A stretch of 64,000 nucleotides of DNA, from the NCBI RefSeq assembly GCF_001941425.1, contig NZ_CP009244.1, positions 1,240,001-1,304,000 on the forward strand, read 5' to 3'. The DNA is from Corynebacterium ammoniagenes DSM 20306 (lineage in GTDB: Bacteria; Actinomycetota; Actinomycetes; Mycobacteriales; Mycobacteriaceae). The notes below the pieces were generated by a model. It worked only from the letters and a program-made list of their open reading frames with translations. It made no database searches and was not told the origin of the DNA. The translations under genes were made by a program, and so were the position numbers. Each line of letters starts with the position of its first letter. Position 1 is the stretch's first letter. This document shows, in pieces, positions 56,945 through 64,000 of the stretch.

Positions 56945-59484
56945 GAATCAATGCGCAAGCTGGAGAGGCGAACCTCTCCGGCTTCATCCGAGGCGTCTAA
57001 ATCAACGGTGGCCACGAATTGGTACCCGTGGTCGCCTTCGGGATCCTTGATAATTTGGCGCACTTCCCAGGAACGACCCGAGGTATCGCCGAGTCGGAAG
57101 AATTCTTTTCCGCGGGCTTCTGGGCCGGTCTCCATGTCGTCATATTCATCAAAGTAATCATCCAAGTAAGCACCGAAGTCTGGAATATCTTCCAGATAGT
57201 CGAGCATCTCTTCTAAACGGTCTTCCTTTTCGAACGCGAAGAGTTGAACGATTCGGAAGAGGTAGTTTCGAACCATGATGGTAAACGCCCGGCGATTGGA
57301 AGTCAGCAACGTTGGGTCTTCCACACCAAAGGCCAGCTCGCGGTCGAGGGTGTCTTGAGAAATTGGGGAGTCTTCCCCGGTCATCTCTGCCCATTCATCG
57401 ACCAATGACGAGTCGACCTGACGAATTAATTCTCCGAGCCACTCGATGACATCGGCTAACTCATCAGTCATGTATTCATCTGGGATGGATTGACGCAACG
57501 TGCGCCAGGCATCAGTGAGATAGCGCAGAATAACACCTTCGGACCGAGCCAGACCGTAGGTGGCAACGAGGTCAGAGAATGTCATCGCATTTTCCAGCAT
57601 GTCGCGTACAACGGACTTTGGCGACAGTTCAAACTCTTTTACCCACGGATTAGATTCTGCGAAGGTGTCATAGCTTTGCTCTAACAGCTCTTCCAGCGGC
57701 TTCGGCCAGGTGACGTCTTCAACAATGGCCATGCGCTCGGTGTAGTCCACGCCTTCGGCCTTTAGCGCCGCAATCTCTTCGCCTCGCCGTTGTGATTGCT
57801 GTGCCTGTAATACTTGGCGGGGGTCATCCAGAATGGATTCAAATACGGAGATGACATCCAAATAAAACGTGGGCGATTCTTTATCCAACAAAGACAGCGC
57901 GGCCAGCGCGAACGGGGACAGTGGTTGGTTCAAAGCAAAATCCCGTGGCAATTCGCGCACGAGGTGGTAGGGACGGCCGTAGATATCCAGCCCCTTGGTG
58001 GAACGCTGCACCAGCCCAGCATTAAGCAACCCTCGGAAGAGATCGAGAGCAGTGAGGATATGTTTGTTTTGTTGCGTACGAGTGTCATGGTTCGTGCGCA
58101 GCAGATGCTTCATGTGCTCATATCCATCACCGTGGCGCGCGAGCACGTTCAGCAGCATCGAGTTAGACACGCGAAATTGCGAGGTGAGCTGCTCAGGTTC
58201 GGCATGAATGATGCGGTCAAACGTCTTTTCCGACCAAGTAACCGAACCGTCGCGAGGAGCCTTCTTTTTAAGTTTCTTCAACTTCGCGGGATCCGAAGAA
58301 AGACGCCGGCGTGCCTTGGCGTTTTCGATCTCGTGCTCTGGCGCTTCGACGACCACGGTGCCCTCGGTGTCATAGCCGGCACGACCTGCGCGACCTGCAA
58401 TCTGGTGGAACTCACGAGATTTCAGAATTCGTTCACGACGGCCATCATATTTCGCTAACCCGGTCATCAATACGGTGCGAATAGGCACATTGATACCAAC
58501 ACCAAGTGTGTCTGTGCCACAGATGACTTTGAGCAAACCCTTTTGCGCAAGACGCTCTACTAAGCGCCGGTACTTTGGCAGCATGCCGGCATGGTGAACA
58601 CCAATGCCGCGGCGGACCAATTTTGATAAGTCTTTGCCAAATGTCGTGGTGAAGCGGAAAGTACCAATTTCTTGCGCAATGCGTTGTTTTTCCTCCGGGG
58701 TAATAAGCCCGGATAACGAGGTCAGCGCCTGTGCACGCTCAGAAGCTTCACGCTGGGAGAAATGCACGATATAAATCGGAGCCTTGCCCGAATCTAAAAG
58801 CTCCTGGACCGTGTCATGAACCGCCAGGAAAGTATAGGAAAAATCCAGCGGCACAGGGCGGGTAGTACCGCCGACGAAGGTGGTCTCGCGTCCAGTACGG
58901 TCCGTGAGGTCCTTTTCCAGCCAGTCCGTGTCACCCAAAGTCGCGGACATCAAAAGAAATTGGGCTTTTGGCAGCTCCAATAGCGGGACTTGCCATGCCC
59001 AGCCGCGCTCCGGGTCGGAGTAGTAGTGGAACTCATCCATTACTACTTGGTCGATATTTGCCTCCGCGCCATCGCGCAGCGCAATATTGGCAACAATTTC
59101 TGCGGTGGCAGCAATGATAGGTGCCTTGCCATTGACCGTGGCATCACCAGTCATCATGCCCACGTTTTCAGGGCCAAAGATTTCACATAGCGCGAAGAAT
59201 TTCTCACTGACCAAAGCCTTAATCGGGGCAGTGTAAAAAGAGCGCTGACCGCGTGACATGGCAATAAAGTGCGCGGCATTAGCCACCATGGATTTACCAG
59301 AACCCGTTGGCGTAGCCAGGATGACATTATCGCCAGTCAGCAGGGCTAACGATGCTTCCTCCTGAGCTGGGTATAAAGAAATCCCTCGCGAGCTGATCCA
59401 AGACACGAATGTGTCCCACACAGCCTCATCAACGAGGGATTCGGGTACTTCTTCCAAGTCAGGCAACATCTGGGAAAGGTTCAT
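56941..59484 (-). CDS. superfamily II DEAD/DEAH-like helicase with DUF3516 C-terminus
   Basis: 847 aa. ATPTGSGKSMV (motif I), MDEFHYY (motif II, DEFH variant), MSATLG (motif III), and HQIAGRAGRAGYD (motif VI) place it with Ski2/Mtr4-like helicases of actinobacteria. The C-terminal ~350 residues match the DUF3516 pattern (long helices, acidic end). Likely RNA processing; substrate unknown. ATG 59484 after GGGAGGGG; GTG 59487 is also possible. Confidence 0.83.
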   Translation of the reverse strand: MNLSQMLPDLEEVPESLVDEAVWDTFVSWISSRGISLYPAQEEASLALLTGDNVILATPTGSGKSMVANAAHFIAMSRGQRSFYTAPIKALVSEKFFALCEIFGPENVGMMTGDATVNGKAPIIAATAEIVANIALRDGAEANIDQVVMDEFHYYSDPERGWAWQVPLLELPKAQFLLMSATLGDTDWLEKDLTDRTGRETTFVGGTTRPVPLDFSYTFLAVHDTVQELLDSGKAPIYIVHFSQREASERAQALTSLSGLITPEEKQRIAQEIGTFRFTTTFGKDLSKLVRRGIGVHHAGMLPKYRRLVERLAQKGLLKVICGTDTLGVGINVPIRTVLMTGLAKYDGRRERILKSREFHQIAGRAGRAGYDTEGTVVVEAPEHEIENAKARRRLSSDPAKLKKLKKKAPRDGSVTWSEKTFDRIIHAEPEQLTSQFRVSNSMLLNVLARHGDGYEHMKHLLRTNHDTRTQQNKHILTALDLFRGLLNAGLVQRSTKGLDIYGRPYHLVRELPRDFALNQPLSPFALAALSLLDKESPTFYLDVISVFESILDDPRQVLQAQQSQRRGEEIAALKAEGVDYTERMAIVEDVTWPKPLEELLEQSYDTFAESNPWVKEFELSPKSVVRDMLENAMTFSDLVATYGLARSEGVILRYLTDAWRTLRQSIPDEYMTDELADVIEWLGELIRQVDSSLVDEWAEMTGEDSPISQDTLDRELAFGVEDPTLLTSNRRAFTIMVRNYLFRIVQLFAFEKEDRLEEMLDYLEDIPDFGAYLDDYFDEYDDMETGPEARGKEFFRLGDTSGRSWEVRQIIKDPEGDHGYQFVATVDLDASDEAGEVRLSSLRIDS

Positions 59485-59513
59485 CACCCCTCCCAGCCTA
59501 GTTACCTTGCTAG

Positions 59514-60488
59514 CTAGAAGTCATCCTCAGGGTTAGAGTCATCGTGGTCATCTTTATCTTCGTCTAAGAAATCATCGACCGTGTCTAAATCCGCAAGGAA
59601 GCGTTGGAACTCCGCACTAATTTCTTCGCCCGTTGGAACATTTTGCTCACCGGGCATGATTGCCTGGGGATGCTCGGTGCGGTAGCGCTCCATGTAGGCG
59701 TCATATTGATCTTCCAGTGAGCGAACAACGTGAACGATCTCTTCCGAATCATTCACCTGTTCTTCCAACTGGTTATCGACGCGTTCGATGTCGTGCTCCA
59801 AAGACTTCAATGGCAAGGTCAGTCCAGCTGCCTCAGAGACTGCATCGAGCAATTGATGCGTGGCATGAGGGTAGGGGGAGGAAGCAAGGTAGTGCGGAAC
59901 ATGCGCCGTGTATCCTGCGACATTGCGGCCGCGCTGGGCCAGTTCACGCTCAATATAAAACGATGCGGAGCCTGGAACAATCATCTTGGATTCCATGCGA
60001 ACCATGCGAGAGACAAGCTCTGCTGAGTTGCCATGCGCTGTTACGACCAGAGGACGGGTGTGGGGCACGGGCATTGGTGCGGCATACAAGCAGATGGTGT
60101 TTTTGACATCAAAGCGAGTCACCAATTCGGAGACAGCCTTGGTAAAAGACTCCCAGCGCAAATCTGGCTCAGGCCCTGAAAGCAGGAGAAATGGCTTACC
60201 CTCAGTATCTTTGAGCACCCGGATATCTAAATCTAATGACTCGACTTCGACCGGCTGGTCAATATCAATGGTGACCGCGGGGCGACGTGAGCGGTAGTCG
60301 ATGAGCTCATCAGAGTTAAAAGTAGCCAATGGGCGTGATTCCAGAGCAGCCTTGAGGTGATCAGCGCTGGATTCAACCGACAACCCGGCATCAGCATAGC
60401 CGTGCATTGCCACCACTAGCGTTGGCCCCTCGTCTACCGGTGGTGCGGGATATTCCAACTCATACATGCGACGTTCGTTATCTTGCAT
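59514..60488 (-). CDS. PAC2 family protein (proteasome-assembly-chaperone fold)
   Basis: 324 aa. MHGYADAGLSVESSADHLKAAL, RPAVTIDIDQPVEVESLDLDIRVLKDTEGKPFLLLSGPEPDLRWE and PLVVTAHGNS with ERELAQRGRNVAGYTAHVPHYLASSPYPHA are the PAC2 patterns of actinobacteria. The C-terminal third is a coiled coil with an acidic end. Start at 60488 behind AAAGGAGG; a longer open frame upstream has no support. Function in bacteria without a proteasome is unknown. Confidence 0.8.
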   Translation of the reverse strand: MQDNERRMYELEYPAPPVDEGPTLVVAMHGYADAGLSVESSADHLKAALESRPLATFNSDELIDYRSRRPAVTIDIDQPVEVESLDLDIRVLKDTEGKPFLLLSGPEPDLRWESFTKAVSELVTRFDVKNTICLYAAPMPVPHTRPLVVTAHGNSAELVSRMVRMESKMIVPGSASFYIERELAQRGRNVAGYTAHVPHYLASSPYPHATHQLLDAVSEAAGLTLPLKSLEHDIERVDNQLEEQVNDSEEIVHVVRSLEDQYDAYMERYRTEHPQAIMPGEQNVPTGEEISAEFQRFLADLDTVDDFLDEDKDDHDDSNPEDDF

Positions 60489-60644
60489 GATAAACCTCCT
60501 TTTACTACCACGTTCAACACACTTCATGGATAAAGTATTCCCAGCGCTGATTGGTGCTAACCGCGGTGATTGTCCAACTATTCTAGGCCAAAGCTCACCC
60601 AAGGTGTGCCAAGCTGCTGAGAATTCGCGGGCGCGTCTATCAAC

Positions 60645-60694
60645 CTGTGGATAACTGTGATGATATATCAACAAAAGACGCAAGCTATCCACAG
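60645..60694. repeat. pair of inverted DnaA-box-like sites
   Basis: CTGTGGATA (60645-60653) and TATCCACAG (60686-60694) are perfect 9-bp inverted arms 32 nt apart. The left arm lies in TGTGGATAA, an exact DnaA box on the reverse strand; the right, CTATCCACA, has one mismatch. The middle is AT-rich. It is in the promoter region between the PAC2 and DUF4192 genes. Confidence 0.7.
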
Positions 60695-60755
60695 AATTGG
60701 CCTGTGAGACTTGGTTGCTCTGGTGTACACGCACGATCTTCGCGAGTCTTAAAGC

Positions 60756-61946
60756 ATGACTAACTCTTCGACGCTTCGTACCCCTGGACAACTACTAGCT
60801 AATATCCCCGGAATCCTCGGATTCTATCCCTCTGATTCTATCGTCTTGATGGCCTTTGAAGAAAACAACGGCGACCTTGCGCTGGGGCCAACACTTCGGT
60901 TTGATATCTCAGATTTGAGCTCGACGTTGGCTGACGCATTAACCGCAGTTGATTACCACCGATGCGTGTTCATCATGCCTTTTGCCATAACCACGTCTCA
61001 GGATGCAGATCTGCTCAGCATCGCCGGAGAAATATTTCATCACGCCTCACTATTGGATGTGCCGATAACCGCGATGTGGCACACCACCGAAATTGCAGAC
61101 GGGGAGCCTTTCGCCATCATTGAGCGCGATCTTGATGCAGCACAATTGGAATTGATTGGTTCTACTGAGGACCTGCCGGAGAGCTGGAAATCTGGCTACA
61201 TCGACAAGGTCGTAAACTCTGCCACGATGGAGCCGTTCATTAAAGAAGGGCGCTTGCCGGGCTACGATCGGGACGAAGCACACGCTCCATTGCACGTGCG
61301 TAACCATATTATAGACGCCGATACTTTAGATCTAACCCAGGGCCAAGCACTTCATGCCGCGGCAATCATGCATGAGAAAAATAGCTTGGCAATCCCACGG
61401 TATGGGTATGGCTTAGAAGATCTCCTCAATGAGTGCGAGGAGTTGATCTCCCAAGCGGCTTCCTATGGCTTTGATGCCGCCGATAGTTGTCTGCATGACA
61501 TTGGGATCTTAGGTGTAGCCGCTATGACCATGGGCAATACCTATGTTCGCGACCTAACGGCAGCGACGTATTTGGACCACCCGGAAGAAACTGCAGCGAT
61601 TATGCTTGCAACGTCGCAGTCGTTTACCGGGGTGATTCGCAATAACGCCTTGTGCATATACGCCGCTGCTCAAATCAAACGAGGAATGCCCATGTACGCA
61701 GGCATGGCATTGGGAGCTTCCCAAAGCGCAGACCGACAGCATTCACTGACATCACTGATGCTGCAGTGTTATCTCAATGGACTGGCGAAGAACTGCGTGG
61801 ACAATATCTACCAGGGAAGCGCCAACGCGCGCAGTCACCACTACCGAAAGCGCGCAGAAGCCCAAGAGGATCCGGAAGGTTCTGCGCGAGCAGGCCGCGA
61901 GAAATCCAGTGGTGCAGACACACCGGATTTCGATGATGCGGCATAG
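60756..61946 (+). CDS. DUF4192 family protein
   Basis: 396 aa. Start block LLANIPGILGFYPSDSIVLMAF is the DUF4192 hallmark of actinobacteria, followed by HRCVFIMPFAI and LDAAQLELIGSTEDLPESWKSG. Function unknown. The C-terminal 45 residues are basic and Ser-rich. It converges on galE with a 9-nt gap. Confidence 0.82.
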   Translation: MTNSSTLRTPGQLLANIPGILGFYPSDSIVLMAFEENNGDLALGPTLRFDISDLSSTLADALTAVDYHRCVFIMPFAITTSQDADLLSIAGEIFHHASLLDVPITAMWHTTEIADGEPFAIIERDLDAAQLELIGSTEDLPESWKSGYIDKVVNSATMEPFIKEGRLPGYDRDEAHAPLHVRNHIIDADTLDLTQGQALHAAAIMHEKNSLAIPRYGYGLEDLLNECEELISQAASYGFDAADSCLHDIGILGVAAMTMGNTYVRDLTAATYLDHPEETAAIMLATSQSFTGVIRNNALCIYAAAQIKRGMPMYAGMALGASQSADRQHSLTSLMLQCYLNGLAKNCVDNIYQGSANARSHHYRKRAEAQEDPEGSARAGREKSSGADTPDFDDAA

Positions 61947-61955
61947 CGTTTGTGT

Positions 61956-62945
61956 TTATTTGATGCGCTGAGCGGAGTGCGCGCGGTCACCGAGCTGGCT
62001 GGTAAATGCCCAAGCATCGGAAACAATGGTGTGCAGGTCAGTACGGGTTGGGTTCCAGCCCAGCTGGGACTTGATCTTTGCTGACGATGCAATGAGGGTC
62101 GCCGGGTCACCAGCGCGGCGAGGCGCGACTTCTGCGGGGATGGGGTGACCGGTGACTTCGCGGCACGTCTCAATGACTTGCTTGACCGAGTAACCGTCTC
62201 CGGAACCCAGATTGAAGATGCGGTGCTCTCCTGAGACATTCGCCTCGAGTGCCAAAAGGTGAGCATCAGCGAGATCGCGAACGTGGATATAGTCGCGAAC
62301 TGCAGTGCCGTCGACGGTGTCCCAGTCATCGCCGAAGATGAAAATCTTATCGCGATGTCCAAGGGCTACCTGCAAGATGATGGGGATGAGATGAGTTTCC
62401 ACTTCTCGGTTCTCGCCGATCTCGCCATACGCGCCAGCCACATTAAAGTAGCGCAACGAGGTGGCGCCAAAGCCATAGGCCTTGGCATACGAGGTGATCA
62501 TGTAATCAATCGCTAGCTTGGACGCACCATAAGGATTCGTCGGCTGCGTTGGCATGGACTCGGTGATTGGAACCTCTTCCGGTTCGCCGTAGGTTGCAGC
62601 CGTTGAAGAAAAGACCAAGTTGCTCACGTCATTCGCACGCATTGCCTCTAAAAGCGTGAGTGTGGTGACAACATTGTGCTGCCAATACTCTGCTGGCATT
62701 GCCACGGATTCTCCGACGAGGGAACGCGCTGCAAAGTGAACAACACCGTCGAAGCCGCCTTGCCCCAGCACGTCGCCAACGACATTGGCAACATCGCCTT
62801 CCACCAAGGTGGCTTGAGCAGGTACTGCCTCACGGTTACCGGTGGAAAAATTGTCAATAATGGTGACTTCATGGCCAGCTTCAACCAGAGTTGCAGCACA
62901 CACGCTGCCAACATATCCGGCGCCACCAGTAACGAGTAGTTTCAT
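61956..62945 (-). CDS. galE: UDP-glucose 4-epimerase
   Basis: 329 aa. Short-chain dehydrogenase fold; GGAGYVG (7-13) binds NAD; catalytic Ser114 (SSTAATYG) with Tyr139 and Lys143 (PYGASK). Makes UDP-galactose for arabinogalactan. Downstream of dtxR, as in C. glutamicum. Confidence 0.95.
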   Translation of the reverse strand: MKLLVTGGAGYVGSVCAATLVEAGHEVTIIDNFSTGNREAVPAQATLVEGDVANVVGDVLGQGGFDGVVHFAARSLVGESVAMPAEYWQHNVVTTLTLLEAMRANDVSNLVFSSTAATYGEPEEVPITESMPTQPTNPYGASKLAIDYMITSYAKAYGFGATSLRYFNVAGAYGEIGENREVETHLIPIILQVALGHRDKIFIFGDDWDTVDGTAVRDYIHVRDLADAHLLALEANVSGEHRIFNLGSGDGYSVKQVIETCREVTGHPIPAEVAPRRAGDPATLIASSAKIKSQLGWNPTRTDLHTIVSDAWAFTSQLGDRAHSAQRIK

Positions 62946-63043
62946 GTCAGACCTACCAAACGGTTTGAAAAAGTAATGGGCGAGACTTCCTCCGCGCCAC
63001 GGCCCTAGGTTGAGATTTTATCTACAACCTTAAAAACCAGAAA

Positions 63044-63073
63044 GGGTTCGAACCTTGAAAAAGATTCGAACCC
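63044..63073. repeat. inverted repeat between dtxR and galE
   Basis: GGGTTCGAA and TTCGAACCC, perfect 9-bp arms around a 12-nt loop, 22 nt beyond the dtxR stop. It may end dtxR transcripts, although only a short, mixed T tract follows on the minus strand. Confidence 0.6.
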
Positions 63074-63094
63074 CCAAAAATAAACGCGGGGTAA

Positions 63095-63775
63095 TTAACG
63101 CAGAGCGACGCGAATCGCGTGTGCGTAATCGTCCGCCAATTGTACAGTTCCGCCGTCAGTGTTAGTGAGAGTGACTACGCCACCTTCTTGGCGAACGGTG
63201 ACATCCGCGCCCACATTCATGCCAGCAGCGTAAAGGTTTTTGAATGCGTCCCCGTCATACTGAATGATCTCATTGATCTGGGTGATGGTGGCCTCCACGT
63301 CCTCGCCATGCGGCAAGTCGATGGCACGCTTGTCATCATTGAACGGGGCAGACACTGCGCCCAGCTTTTCCAAACCAGGGATGGGGTTGCCGAACGGGGA
63401 GAGCGCTGGATCATCAATGACAGCAACGACGCGACGTTCCACATCCTCACTCATGACGTGCTCCCAGCGGCAGGCTTCATCGTGTACCTGGTGGATATCG
63501 AGCCCCAGGACATCGGTGAGCAAACGCTCTGCGAGGCGATGCTTGCGCATGACGGAGGTGGCGTGCTCGCGCCCTTCCGGAGTTAAGTCAAGACTACGGT
63601 CCGGACGAACGTGCAATAATCCATCGCGTTCCATGCGCGCAACTGTCTGGGAAACAGTTGGGCCAGATTGCTCGAGACGCTCAGCAATGCGTGCGCGGAG
63701 AGGGACAATGCCTTCTTCTTCTAATTCATAGATGGTGCGCAGATACATCTCTGTGGTATCGACTAAGTCCCTCAC
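63095..63775 (-). CDS. dtxR: iron-dependent repressor DtxR
   Basis: 226 aa. The N-terminal HTH ([28 protein letters not shown]) and dimer domain are nearly as in C. diphtheriae. Primary metal ligands Met10, Cys102, Glu105, His106 and ancillary His79, Glu83, His98 are all present. C-terminal SH3-like domain follows. It represses siderophore and heme genes when Fe2+ is plentiful. GTG 63775; AAAGGG upstream. Confidence 0.97.
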   Translation of the reverse strand: MRDLVDTTEMYLRTIYELEEEGIVPLRARIAERLEQSGPTVSQTVARMERDGLLHVRPDRSLDLTPEGREHATSVMRKHRLAERLLTDVLGLDIHQVHDEACRWEHVMSEDVERRVVAVIDDPALSPFGNPIPGLEKLGAVSAPFNDDKRAIDLPHGEDVEATITQINEIIQYDGDAFKNLYAAGMNVGADVTVRQEGGVVTLTNTDGGTVQLADDYAHAIRVALR

Positions 63776-63835
63776 GTGGCGACCCTTTCAGCAACAAAGA
63801 AAAACAGTTAATTACTTACACACTAGCGCACTTTT

Positions 63836-63858
63836 TCCGCCAGGACCTTTATGGCGGA
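63836..63858. repeat. inverted repeat upstream of dtxR
   Basis: TCCGCCA (63836-63842) and TGGCGGA (63852-63858) are perfect 7-bp arms with a 9-nt spacer, 61-83 bp before the dtxR start. It is placed as an operator of the dtxR promoter would be. Farther out, CAGCGC/GCGCTG (63975-63989) is another small hairpin, maybe the end of the upstream gene. Confidence 0.5.
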
Positions 63859-64000
63859 CACGAAGTCCACCCGTAAATGCTGTGCCTAGGTGGTGTTATT
63901 GGAATATGTGATATATATCGGCGGTTATAAAAGGTTTAGTTTTAACTTAGCACAAATTGGCAAATTTGTTCCATCAGCGCGGTGCGCTGGCATTAGTGGA

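Noticed and set aside
63044..63060. GGTTCGAACC resembling a tRNA T-arm near dtxR
   Set aside because: It is one half of an inverted repeat; no acceptor, D or anticodon arm can be drawn around it.
63930..63960. DtxR box (TTAGGTTAGCCTAACCTAA type) upstream of dtxR
   Set aside because: GGTTTAGTTTTAACTTAG shares only scattered bases and lacks the palindromic core.

Overview
The window is a gene-dense stretch of an actinobacterial core chromosome, almost certainly a Corynebacterium. Several gene neighbourhoods are the ones known from C. glutamicum: truB/ribF-rpsO-pnp, dapB-thyX-dapA-rnj-ftsK, clgR-pspA, bioYMN, recA-recX-gluABCD-miaB-miaA-dapF-hflX, ptsH-ptsF-fruK/ptsI-sugR-lexA/divS-nrdR-hrpA-oxyR and galE-dtxR. 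DtxR keeps every metal ligand of the C. diphtheriae protein. RibF looks very close to the C. ammoniagenes FAD synthetase as I remember it, which would place the organism in or near that clade; this is inference. No phage, insertion sequence, CRISPR array, rRNA or convincing tRNA was seen. I found no new multi-gene system; the novelty is in regulatory sites and in a few odd proteins.

Layout. 1-4.1 kb: end of a metallophosphoesterase gene, a phosphopantetheinyl transferase, truB, ribF, a nucleoside hydrolase and rpsO. 4.2-7.7 kb: pnp, a lipoprotein and a VOC protein. 7.8-16.4 kb: lysine/diaminopimelate genes dapB and dapA with thyX, RNase J (with a long Asn/Gly/Arg-rich N-terminus), a TIGR03085 protein behind a perfect 28-bp palindrome, and ftsK. 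16.4-17.7 kb: a yybP-ykoY (manganese) riboswitch controlling a TerC-family membrane protein. 17.8-20.8 kb: YciI-like protein, pgsA, a CinA/PncC amidohydrolase, clgR behind a sigma-H-like promoter, and a PspA protein. 20.9-22.8 kb: bioYMN biotin ECF transporter with a BioQ-like operator. 22.9-25.2 kb: DUF3046 protein, recA, recX. 25.2-28.6 kb: gluABCD glutamate ABC transporter. 28.9-41.3 kb: miaB, a membrane protein, a GNAT-like protein, a frameshifted DUF349 gene, a LigB-like protein, miaA, dapF, two proteins of unknown function (one with a Cys/Gly tail), hflX, uraA and a GyrI-like protein. 41.3-47.7 kb: PTS general proteins and the fructose branch with SugR; fruR, expected beside fruK, is absent. 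47.7-50.1 kb: lexA, divS and nrdR with several SOS boxes. 50.1-64 kb: hrpA, a Tyr/Gly-rich membrane protein, oxyR/ahpD, a DUF3516 helicase, a PAC2 protein, a DUF4192 protein, galE and dtxR.

How it works together. The window joins cell-envelope precursor supply (dapA, dapB, dapF), RNA processing and decay (rnj, pnp, miaA, miaB, truB), carbon uptake through the PTS, DNA-damage control (lexA, divS, recA, recX), oxidative stress (oxyR, ahpD), proteostasis and envelope stress (clgR, pspA) and metal homeostasis (dtxR, riboswitch-terC). A recurring feature is a TANNNT -10 hexamer whose first base lies 12-14 nt before the start codon, which predicts leaderless mRNAs for more than a dozen genes; I used this to choose several starts. 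All function assignments come from reading the sequence and remembered family motifs; no database search was run.
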